A stretch of 64,000 bases of DNA from contig JAJTWR010000208.1 of NCBI GenBank assembly GCA_021613335.1, positions 19,326-83,325 of the forward strand, given 5' to 3'. How positions within the stretch are numbered: position 1 is the first letter of the stretch; every line of letters starts with the position of its first letter. Under the pieces are notes generated by a model. The model did not search any database, was not told where the DNA came from, and saw only the letters and a program-made list of their open reading frames with translations. Position numbers and translations under genes: made by a program. Origin of the DNA: Whitmania pigra (taxonomy: Eukaryota > Annelida > Clitellata > Hirudinida > Haemopidae). Positions 1 to 10,609 of the stretch are shown here, piece after piece.

Positions 1-399
1 TTTTTCAATTTTTCAATTTGGTACATCACTTTATAAGCTTTGTTTCTTTTATTTCAACTTTTGCTTACCACCATTTTGCTAACTAATGCCATTTCTTGTT
101 TATATACTCCCACTTCTGAATTATTACTCTTACTAGCCGTATTTTGAAAACGTCTTATATAAATTGCAATTTCGTTATATTTTGTTATATTTTTTGTAAT
201 TAATAGTAAAATAATTAAAGAATGCTTCACTGAAGTAATTGTGAAAAATTATAACACCAAGAACCTTTCTTAATTTTAAACCTTACCTTCTACCAATTCA
301 ACATTAATATTAATTAATTATTGTTTTTTAATATCTGTGCAGAATGTAACCCTAAAAGCCCTACACTACATGGTTCATACAGGAACTTGAAAACCATAA
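1..399. other. AT-rich non-coding stretch
   Basis: No open frame with recognisable similarity and no RNA gene is visible here. The sequence is AT-rich with short poly-T and poly-A runs. Confidence 0.5.
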
Positions 400-893
400 T
401 TTAGGACTTTTTAGGACCTTCTACTCCATTTTTTAGGACCAACAAAAATAACGTTATTTAGATTTTAATTATTCATTTTTTTTATAATTTAGACATAAAA
501 CACAAGAAAATCAATTTTCCAAGTCTTTCTCTAAAGTTGCAATTTCTGTCGTTTTTGCCTCGCTATCTTTCCTCAGGCTGTTTGCCTGGACCAAAAGATC
601 CATGATCCTGGTTCTTACACTTTCGTCCATTAATATTTGAAATTCTCTGTCTAACATATCCCTGTCATGTTTTAGAGTTTTCAGCTTCTTCCACAGCATG
701 ATCATGTCCTCTTCATCTGCTTCACGTTTTGAGATTACAGCTGCCGCTTTTCCTCATGCAAGGTATCCAAATAAATTTATATCTTTGTCTTGATGCTTTA
801 AAATGGCTCAGGACAGATTTGAACCTTTATCATTTTTTAGGACTTTTTAGTACTAAAAACCCGAATTTCGGAAATTTAGGACTTTTTAGGACC
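400..893 (+). repeat. Pair of identical 19-bp direct repeats
   Basis: TTTAGGACTTTTTAGGACC occurs exactly at 400-418 and again at 875-893, 475 bp apart in the same orientation. A diverged third copy lies at about 836-852. They bracket the coiled-coil reading frame at 511-747 and may be the ends of an unrecognised element or leftover tandem units. Confidence 0.5.
511..747 (-). CDS. Coiled-coil-like open frame, unrecognised
   Basis: An open minus-strand frame runs from just inside an upstream stop (about 747) to a stop at 511; the first Met is at 705. The product is strongly charged and helical (many Lys, Glu, Leu, Asp) with no Cys, consistent with a coiled coil. It could be a single exon of a host gene or a fragment of a retrotransposon ORF1. 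I do not recognise the family. No splice signals or neighbours settle the question. Confidence 0.25.
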   Translation of the reverse strand, partial: AAAVISKREADEEDMIMLWKKLKTLKHDRDMLDREFQILMDESVRTRIMDLLVQANSLRKDSEAKTTEIATLEKDLEN

Positions 894-967
894 TGTACGA
901 ATCATGGATAGAAGTGGAGCAGAAATCATTAATATAGATTAGAAATAAAAGTGGACCCAAAATAAAA

Positions 968-1260
968 CCCTAATAACCTGAAAAATAAGTGTCTGATGGC
1001 AAAGGCCTTAGAAATTTAAAAAAACAGAGATTAAATATCTTTAGAATAAGACCTTAGTCGAAACATTTAGTTAAGACTAAGTTACGGTTTTATGCTTTTG
1101 AAATGAGGCTGTATTCCGAGATAGTACGTAAAATTAGTTCGTGAAATTTGAACTTTAATAACCTGAAAAATAAGTGTCTGATGGCAAAGGCGTTTGAAAC
1201 GTTAGAAAGAAAGATTAAATCTCTTGAAAATGAGACTTTAGTCGAAAAATTTAATTAACC
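968..1260 (+). repeat. Imperfect tandem duplication, period about 182 bp
   Basis: The stretch starting TAATAACCTGAAAAATAAGT at about 970 recurs at about 1152, with the following text (GTCTGATGGCAAAGGC, a TTAAAT block and a TTAGTCGAAA block) in the same order. Copies are roughly 80% alike by eye. Confidence 0.6.
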
Positions 1261-1397
1261 GCACGCGACGGTTTTTTGCTGTCAATTTAGGCCGTTGTCC
1301 CCCTAACTTTAGACGAAAAAAACGCCATCTCAAATTGCATGAAGGTTTTGCTCCCTAGGAAAAAGTTTAAAAAAGTAATTTTGCAAATTCCATTAAT

Positions 1398-1528
1398 AAT
1401 ATCGCTATTAATAATAAAAAAAATAGTAATAATAATATTAATTAATAATAATAATAAATAATAATAATAATAATCATAATAATAATAATAAAATTAATAT
1501 TAATAATAATAATAATAATAATAATAGA

Positions 1529-1610
<82 letters not shown>

Positions 1611-1712
1611 AAATAATAATAATATACTAATAATCAAATAATAATAATATACAATAATAATAATAATTATAATAATAATAATAATATTAATAATAATAAT
1701 AATAATAATAAC

Positions 1713-1749
<37 letters not shown>

Positions 1750-1770
1750 CATAATAAATTAATAATAAAT
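1398..1770. repeat. (TAA)n microsatellite, about 370 bp
   Basis: Nearly uninterrupted TAA/AAT repeats. The array abuts the 5' side of the R4/Dong-like LINE that starts near 1790. The same motif forms that LINE's 3' tail at 6394-6497, so this is probably part of its target site. Confidence 0.9.
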
Positions 1771-1973
1771 AAATATAATTATAATATCGTTATCGTTAAT
1801 AAGTTATCGTTATTGCTATCGCTCAGCTGAATTGTTTTCGTGCTGAGAAATCCGAGTGATTCTTGCTTAATATTCGATAGATTTGCGTACAATTTGTTGA
1901 AATAAGCATTAATTGATTATCCTAACGGATATTTACTTTCTCGGTTAGTTTAGTTACGTATATTTTAAGAACA

Positions 1974-2955
1974 ATGGCCGAAGGTGTTCGGACCAGAAGA
2001 GACGTTAAGTTTGAGGTTGAAATTGCATCGAAACTAGGGCTACATTTGTGCGAAAAGTGCTGCAAAGAAAATATGGATCAAATTAAAAGACTAGCTAGCT
2101 CCTCGAAGTTGGAAGAAACTACAGAGATGATTTTGTGTGACATACACGATTTGACAACCGAAGTAAAAAAAATCACCAGTGAAAGAACAGAAAGAGAAGA
2201 CAAATTAAATGCACAATTGACAGAATGGAAAAATAAGTTAGAAAAGATGAGCGCTGAATTTTTGGAGTTAAAGCAAAAATTTGACAGCTTTGTGAATTCA
2301 AACACAGAGAAAGAAATCAAATGGTCCAATGGATTTGACCAATTAAGTACTAAAGTTGAAAGTTTAAAAGTCCCAGACATAACAGACAAAGAATTAACAA
2401 AAAGATGGTCTGACTTATTCAGGGAGAATGTTGCTGAAATTAAAGATGATATGAAAACTGTGCAAAGGGCAGTAATTGATACAAAACAATCAATGGACAT
2501 TACAGCAGACAGAAGCTCTAGAAGGAACAATTTAGTTATTTATAACTTGCCAGAGGATGAAAAAGAGGCCAGATAAAGATAAAGATTGCCTTGTTGAATT
2601 GGCTAAAGAGTTTGGCCTGGAGTTTGATTACAATAGAGATGTTTCCTCCATGGCTAGAATGGGTAGGAAAAGTGAAGACAGAAAAGATGCAGACCACTGA
2701 TGGTCAAGTTTTATAGTTACACAACAAAGAATATGATTCTTGAAAGTTGTTACAAACTCAAAAAGATGCAGAAGTTTAAATCATTAATTGTAAGCCATGA
2801 CCTCTCCAAAGAAGATAGGGAGCAGTGTAGAATGCTGATAAAAAAAGGCTAAGCAGGAAAAAGAAAAATCAGGTGAGGTGAAAAGTTTATTTACAAAGTC
2901 AGAGGAGATCCAGGGTCCTTCTATGTTGTCACAGTTAGAAGGCCAAATTTTTTGT
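1974..2955 (+). pseudogene. LINE ORF1: coiled coil plus RRM-like RNA-binding protein
   Basis: The first frame (1974-2576, 200 codons) has a Cys pair (LCEKCC), a long charged coiled coil (residues about 40-175) and the opening beta strand of an ORF1 RRM (NNLVIYNLPE). After 2576 the same protein continues in other frames: MVKFYS-like text near 2700, a lysine-rich helix to about 2870 and a terminal YKVRGDPGS-like motif near 2895. At least three frameshifts or stops break it. In the family this protein binds element RNA. It lies just upstream of the RT ORF. Confidence 0.7.
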
Positions 2956-3124
2956 AATGAAAGAGTCAAAAGCAAATAGTGAAATGAAAAGAGACAGCAA
3001 GATAAATACAACACCCTGTGCTAGCATCTCACAGAACAGAAGACAGAAATGAACAAAAGAACAATATAAAGAAATTATCTCGGCATATCATTACGCAATA
3101 AAGACTGGAAACAAAGGAGTAACT

Positions 3125-6100
3125 TTGGATACATATAAAATATGGAGAGTAAGAAACCCTGACATCTTTCCAGGAATGAATGCAAAAAATCTGAGTAACC
3201 AAAGGCGGTTCATTATAAAAGAAAACAAACTCACAGCATCAGAGATAGAAGAAATCGTTTCTGATATTGAGTCCAAGATCTTGAATAACAATATTGGTGC
3301 TGTAGGTAATTCAACAAGGTACCTGAGAGCTGATGTGCAAATGGTTGATGCAGTTGAAAGTAACAATGCTGAACAATCAGGTATGGAAGAATTGTTGGAT
3401 ATGGAAAATAAAATTACTGCACGTTTGAATGAGATCAAAAAGTATGAAATCTGTGATAGAAAATGCCTAAGCAAAATCAAAAACATAAAACGGACTACCA
3501 AAAAAGAGTTAGCAAATAAAGTCCTTAGCAAACTTGCAGCTGAAAAAAGCTTGAATATCACAGAAATAAATGAACTAATGTATGCCACAGCTGCAGTGAT
3601 TGCAAATGTGAAAACTGAACAACCAAAAATTCAGGTGAGAGGCACGGGATGGAGAGAAAGAACCAAAAAGTGATCAATGAATGTAGAAAAGACCTCATAC
3701 ATAAAGGAATTTAAACAAAGGAAATCTGATAAAAAAAAGTAAAGTTGAAGCCAGGATGAAAGTATTATTAGATCATTGTCAAAAAATCAACAAAACAAAA
3801 CATTTAAAAATGATGCCAAAAGATTTTATAGAGAAATGACTTCAAACCAAATTAAAGTTACTGACCCACCTGACAAGGAAGGAATTGAAAAGTTTTGGAA
3901 AGGAATATTAGAAAAAGAAGTTAGCCATAACTCCGAAGCAAATTGGATTAGTGATGAAGAAGCACTATACAATGAAATAAATCAACTTGAATGGAAAGAA
4001 CTTGAAATAAATGAATTGACAACAGTGATCAAATTCTCTCACAACTGGAAGGCACCAGGAATTGATAAAGTTCATAACTTTTGGTTAAAGTATCTGATAC
4101 CACTACACAAACAGTTGTTATGGGCATTTAACAAGATATTGAAAGAACCAGACAACATCCCTGGATGGATGACGGAAGGAACTGCATATTTAATACCAAA
4201 ATCCAGAGAAACCAGAAATCCCAAAAATTATAGGCCCATAGCATGCTTGCCGACTACATATAAAATATTGACAGGAATCCTATGCAACCGAATATACAGT
4301 CATCTCCAAAATAATCAGATATTGCCAGAAGAACAAAAAGGTTGCAGAAAAGGAAGCAGAGGATGCGAAGACAGTTTAATGATTAGTCAAATGATTATGC
4401 AGAAGACAAAAAAAGGCAAACACGATTTAAATGTTGCATGGATCGATTACAAAAAGGCGTTTGACAGTGTCCCCCATACCTGGATTACCCATGTTATGAG
4501 CATATACAAAGTTTCTGATGTCATCAGAAGATTTATGGAAAAATCTATGTTGCAGTGGCGCCTGACCTTGATATTGTATCATGAGGGAGGATATATAAAA
4601 ACAGATAAAATCTCTATTAGAAGAGGCATATATTAGGGAGATTCGCTGTCACCGTTGATATTCTGTATGGCTATGATCCCGCTATCGAGACGTCTTAATG
4701 CCGCAAAAATTGGCTACAAACAATGAAAAGAAGAAATCAGTCATCTATTCTATATGGACGATCTAAAGATATTTGCCAAAGATCACGAAAGTATGGAAAA
4801 GTGCATTAAAATTGTTGAGGAATTTAGTGAAGATATACGAATGGAATTTGGAATTGAAAAATGCGCAACTACTGAAATAAAAAAGGGCAAAGTTGCAAAT
4901 GGGAAAGACATAAATATCAAGGAGGAAATTGTCATCCGATCATTAAAAACGGAGGAGTTCTATAAATATCTCGGCATGGATGAGAAAAGCGAAAAGCGAA
5001 AATATGAAAGAGAAAGTGAAAAGGGAATATTTCTATCGTGTGAAGAAAATATTGAAAACTCAACTAAGTTCCAGAAACAAAATTATGGCTATTAATAGTC
5101 TTGCCACACCAGTCATGACATATAGTTTTGGAATTTTACCGTGGCTTAAAAGTGAAATAGATAAACTTGACAGGAAAACAAGAAAAGTATTAACAATAAA
5201 TGGAATGCATCACCCGAGAGCGGACGTAGACAGACTGTATGTCAAACGAAAGGAAGGAGGAAGAGGCTTGCTCGAACTGCAATCTCTTTATCGGCAAAGT
5301 ATACTGAGCCTTGCAGTATATTTGCAGACAGAAAATAGCAGACTGATCCAAAGTGTGAAAAAGTGGGATGACGTCAAAAAGAAATATTCATTGCAAAAGG
5401 AAGCCGATAAAATCAGGACAAAATACAAACTAACAAATTTATCTGAAAATGGAAATCTTGTGTGTGAACTCAAAACAAAAATAGAAAATGAAAGGATCTC
5501 CAAAATAACATCCAAACCACTCCACGGCAGGTTCTTCAAACAGCTACAAGAAACACATATCAATAAAGAATTGACAGTAAAATGGCTAAACGATGGAAGA
5601 ATGAAGGGAGAAACAGAAAGTCTTTTGATTGCTGCACAAGATCAAGCCCTGAATACAAGATTTCACCAACGACATATTCTCCATCAGCAGTTTGCCGGTT
5701 ATGCTTTAAAGCTGAAGAGCATATTAGTCACTTATTGTCCGGGTGCGAGGCCCTAGCGGCAACGGAGTATTTGCAGAGGCATAACAGGGTGGCCGGGTAT
5801 GTGCACTGGAGAATACTGATGCATCTTAAAGCACCAGTTGTTGAAAAATATTATCTGCACGAACCAGATAAAGTTGTAAAGACTGAAAATCAGGTGATCA
5901 TGTGGGACCATGCGGTGACAACGGATAGAAAAGTTGTGGTCAACAGGCCTGATATAATAGTTCCGGATAACAAAAGAAAAGCGTGCTTAATAATAGATAT
6001 AGCCATACCCGACGATGTGAACGTTTCAAAAAAAGAAACTGAAAAAAGATTGAAGTACCAAGACATAAAAATTGAAATTTCCAGAATGTGGCAAGTGAAA

Positions 6101-6256
6101 GCAAGAGTCATCGCGGTGGTGGTTGGGGCACTAGGAACAGTTTCAGACAATTTTAGGAAGGAAATTGAAAGCATAGAGGCGGGGCTTGTGGCGGAAGAGA
6201 TTCAAAGTATTGCGTTGATGGGGACAGCACGAATTTTACGAAAAGTTTTAGGATGA
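3125..6256 (+). pseudogene. LINE ORF2: reverse transcriptase plus restriction-like endonuclease
   Basis: Domains in order: a helical N-terminal region (3125-3673, ends in a stop); RT fingers and palm (3776-5095) with NWKAPGIDKV, the NYRPIACL motif, motif A DYKKAFDSVP at about 4446 and motif C YMDD at 4751-4762; thumb (4980-5756, shifted frame); a CCHC-type knuckle (CRLC...H...H...C, about 5697-5753); and an RLE core RPDIIVPD...IIDIAIP at about 5945-6010, followed by the K-rich helix to 6256. Breaks: stop at 3671, a stop in place of Gln in the QGDSLSP motif (4634-4636), a stop near 4723, and frame changes near 4990 and 5700. Confidence 0.8.
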
Positions 6257-6393
6257 AGGAAATTTCTTTTGGTTTAGTTAAGAACAGCCATTGCTTTTTG
6301 TTTGTTTGTTTTTTTCTGTATGTTATTGCCTAAGGTCTCTGGAAGAGACTTGGCATTTTTTTTGTCCCGGGACTCTCGAGATTTTTTTTGAAT

Positions 6394-6396
6394 AAA

Positions 6397-6482
<86 letters not shown>

Positions 6483-6497
6483 TATAATAATAATAAG
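6394..6497. repeat. (TAA)n microsatellite between two LINEs
   Basis: TAA repeats with two TATATAA interruptions. They serve as the 3' tail of the R4/Dong-like LINE and directly precede the 5' region of the next, APE-type LINE. Confidence 0.9.
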
Positions 6498-6626
6498 AGT
6501 GTAAATAGAATTTTCTTTCTCCGGTTAAAAACCGCAACAAAACTCGTTCTAAATACTTTGTATAAATAAAGATTGATTAAATTCGTTTGCTTGACTGAAA
6601 TATTTCTGTTTGCTAAATAATTCGTC

Positions 6627-7367
6627 ATGGCGAAGTCGTTAACACCAGATTCGTTGGAACTCATTCTAAATTCGGTGATGAAGCACGCGAACGAAAATTC
6701 AATAAAGCTAATAAAGCAGTTAAACGATCATATGGCTAATGCTATCAACCAGATGAATGTCAATATGAGCAAAATGTTAGAAACTTTTTCGACTACGGTG
6801 CAGGTAATGGTTTCTCAAGTTTCCAAAACTATATCTGAAACTCTCAATGAGATGACAAAGGCCATCATGTCCAGATTTGAGGCGCTTGAGCAGACTATGC
6901 CAACTCGCCCGCCCAGCATGGATTTAACAGTGATAAAAAATGCCATGTGGGATGTCGAGAAAGAGAAACTGGAGATAGCCAAACGTTCAAAAAATGTCAT
7001 TATCACCGGTTTGCCATCTCAGCCCTCAGTAAATGACGATAGGTTTGTGCAAAGTTTCATTGAGCAAAATCTCACTGTCAAACCTGACATTGCCAATGTA
7101 CGTAGATTTGGAAAGGAACCTACAAACACCAAGCTCTGTGTCATTTTCATGAACCCAGAGGCAGTAGCTGATGTGATTTCCTTGTCCCGAGTCCTCCACA
7201 GATCCATCCATCAGGAAAGTGTTCATGAATCGGGATCTAACTCCCAAAGAGGCTGAGGCCGCTTACCAGAAAAGATGTGAAAAGAGATTAAAGGCTGCAC
7301 AAGATTCTTCATCAGAGAAGTTGTCTTCAGTACTGGTACAGCCCAACATTCAGCTCTTTCGGAAATG
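6627..7367 (+). pseudogene. LINE ORF1 (coiled coil + RRM), frameshifted
   Basis: Starts MAKSLTPDSLE, matching MARSLTPDSLE of the inverted copy at 14012. Residues about 10-95 form an amphipathic coiled coil with regularly spaced Met, Gln and Asn. An RRM-like segment follows (NVIITGLPSQP, then VRRFGKEPTNTKLCVIF). Near 7215 the frame shifts: the visible ORF stops at 7256, while the conserved C-terminus (LTP.EAEAAYQKR) continues in another frame to a stop at about 7367. Role in the family: nucleic-acid chaperone for the element RNA. Confidence 0.7.
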
Positions 7368-10150
7368 AATCAAAGGCCTGGGCATTTACAAACATCCGAA
7401 GCATTGTAAATAAACGAGAAGAATTTACTTTATTTTTGAAGACTCATAATCTAGAGATTTTTGGTTTGGTTGAAACATGGCTGAATCATGAACCAGATGG
7501 ATTATTTCTCCCTATAGAATATCAAGCTTTTCGTTACGATAGAGGTTCTCGTGGTGGTGGTGTGGCCTTCATTGTTAAGAAGAATCTTAGAGTGAGACAA
7601 ATCCCAATTCCACCTGAGTATAGCCATATTGAATTGTTATGTGTTGATATTTACACTGGCAGTTCAACCTGCAGGGCCATAATCTACTACAGACCAGGAG
7701 GATTTAATTCTGAATCTGTAGATTACACTCTAAAGAGCATCCAATGTCTCACCCACCTATGCAATAATAGAAAACTAGTATGTAATATGGGTGACTTTAA
7801 TCTTCCTGATAAGAACTGGAAAGATTGCTCTCATTCCGATAATGAAATATACAACTTATTTACCAACTTTATAGATGAAATGGGTCTACATCAATTTGTT
7901 GAATTTCCAACTCGACAGTCAAACATCCTGGATCTACTCCTCTCGAATGATGCATGCTTTCTATCACAGATTGAAATGATGCCCCCAATTGCTCAGAGTG
8001 ACCACAACACCATAGTTTTTAAATCAAACCTCCCAAGGCAATCGACTATGCTCTACTGTCAACACTATAAACACATAACCAAATCAGGTTATCGAGATCT
8101 CAATAATTACTTTTGTGAAATCAACTGGAATGACCTATTTCAATATTGCTTTTCTGTTGACGACTGCTGGAAAATGTTTTTAAATATTGTGCAGAATGCC
8201 ATTGATAGGATTACTCCTGAACGTAACCCTCCCATCACTGCCACCGGAACGACAAAACCATTATACCCTGACTTCATTTTAAAGGCCCAGAGAATGAAAC
8301 TCCTTGCCTTCCGTAAATGGCATTTAGGTGGGAGGATTGAGGACAAAAATCTCTTCGACAGGCTTTCAAGAAATCTAAAAAAAATCATTAAAGACCACCA
8401 CAATTTACAAGAGAGTAGGCTTGCATCATCCGGAGATTTGGGACATTTCTACCGCTTTGTGAACAGAAAGCTATCGACACACAACCCAATACAGAAATTA
8501 AAAAAGCAAGATGAAACTTACACTTCAGATCCAATTGAAATGGCAAATATTTTTAACACCTACTTTTGTAGTGCACTCACAACTGATGATGACTCAATTC
8601 CTACCTTAACTTCACGTACCAACAAGAAAATTGCCCAAATAACGTTTACTCCAGACCGTATTTACCAAACACTCCGCAATCTCAAGCTATCCCTCTCATC
8701 TGGTCCGGATAGAATAACAAATAACTTCCTCAGAAATTGTGCTACCGGTCTCTGCTTGCCACTCTGCCACATCTTCAGCTTCTCTTTCAATATGCACGAA
8801 CTACCCCATGATTGGAGATCTGCTCATATAACCCCTATACATAAAAAAGGCGCCACTTCTGACCCCAGTAACTACCGACCTATATCGATCACATCCTGTT
8901 GCTGCCGAGCAATGGAGCGGATGATTAACGAAGACATCTTGAATTACCTACAAGTCAACAATCTTATATCACCTGAACAACATGGCTTTCTTAACTCCAG
9001 ATCAACATGAACAAACCTCATGGAATGCACAAACGACTGGTCCATGTCAATGCAGCAGGGCACCGACATCATATACTTTGACTTCAGGAAGGCATTCGAT
9101 TCAGTATCTCATCAAAAGCTGCTGATCAAACTTCGGGCTTATGGATTCTCAAACAGCCTGCTTTCGTGGCTCGAAGCATTCCTATCAAACCTATCCCAAT
9201 CAGTCAAAATAAACGTCCATCTATCCATCAATGGCGATGTAATCAGTGGTGTGCCTCAAGGGAGTGTGCTCGGACCTACGCTGTTCCTAATTTATATAAA
9301 CGATGTTGCCGACACACTCGCTAAAAAATCTGTCAAATTAAAATTATTTGCAGATGATATCAAACTCTATTCAAAATCTTCATCTCCTCAGAACTCTTCC
9401 TTGCAAACTGCAATCAACGAGTTGCTGCTAGGGAGCAATAAATGGCAATTACAGCTGGCTCCCGAAAAATGAATACAAATTTCCATCAAGACATCGTGCA
9501 TCAAGACTCCATCAAGCAACTACACAATTGCCTCACAAACCTTACCTGTATCAGATAGCGCCCGTGATCTTGGGGTGCTCATTGATAACACACTCACCTA
9601 CAAAGCTCACATTAACACCATTGTCCATAAAGCATTTGTGAGGTTGAGACTACTCCTTAAATGCTTTCGTGCAAGACACAAAAAAATTCTAACCAGAGCA
9701 CATTGCATTTATGTCCGACCTATCCTCGAATATTGTTCCCCAATATGGAGCCCACATAGCAAGCAGCTCGTACGAAAGATCGAACGTGTCCAAAGATATT
9801 TTACAAGAACCATACCCGGATTTAGATCTCTCTGCCCTACCATACTAGATTACGGCTACTGAGACTCAATACTCTTGAACATAGACGACTTGTCAGCGAC
9901 CTATGCTTCTGCTATAACGGGCTTGTTCAGTGCACAATTCCGGAATTCCCTTCGTTTCTTACATCAAGAACACGCGGTCAACTCCTTCGTCTACGACAAG
10001 AACAATGTTCCACCAAACACAGGCAACACTTCTTCATCAACCGAGTCGTCAAACCCTGGAACTCTCTACCCCCTGACATCATTAATTCCTCAACATTTTC
10101 TCGCTTCAAATCCTGCCTGTCGCTCTTTAACCTCAATAGTTACCTCCTAA
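7360..10150 (+). pseudogene. LINE ORF2: APE endonuclease + reverse transcriptase
   Basis: The endonuclease (about 7390-8030) shows FTNIRSI, the catalytic Glu in LVETWL, RGGGVAF, YYRPGG, GDFNLP and SDHN. RT follows: SGPDRITNNF, NYRPISI (about 8872), HGFLNSRST, motif A FDFRKAFDS (about 9080), GVPQGSVLGP (about 9250), motif C FADD (about 9350), and the thumb RDLGVLID...AHI with YVRPILEYCSPIW. Two in-frame stops break it (9008-9010 and 9470-9472), then a frameshift near 9850 leaves the C-terminus (VKPWNSLP type) out of frame. The stops replace sense codons present in relatives. Confidence 0.85.
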
Positions 10151-10261
10151 TTAAGTGATCACTTAACCTTCTTATCGTTGCACTCTGTTCTCGCGAACAT
10201 CTAAAACCATTGTATATAATTGCGTAAGAGGTCATAGATGACCCTGCAATTTGTTTTGAAA

Positions 10262-10592
<331 letters not shown>

Positions 10593-10609
10593 TTGAGGAG
10601 TTTATTACA

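Larger units (their letters stand above)
1790..6497 (+). mobile_element. R4/Dong-like LINE with restriction-like endonuclease
   Basis: A non-LTR retrotransposon with a coiled-coil/RRM ORF1 (1974 onward), a reverse transcriptase and a C-terminal zinc knuckle plus PD-(D/E)XK-type endonuclease (to 6256). A 3' UTR and a TAA tail follow (6394-6497). A (TAA)n array also precedes it. The APE endonuclease of other LINEs is absent, which with the RLE places it in the R2/R4 superfamily; TAA flanks fit the Dong/R4 group, known to insert into TAA repeats. Clade assignment is by motif only. The copy is dead: several in-frame stops and frameshifts. Confidence 0.8.

Noticed and set aside
2078..2530. 150-codon minus-strand frame opposite LINE ORF1
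   Set aside because: Shadow of the plus-strand coiled-coil ORF.
6274..6664. Minus-strand open frames rich in Ile, Leu and Tyr
   Set aside because: They are translations of the (TAA)n microsatellite and LINE 3' UTR.
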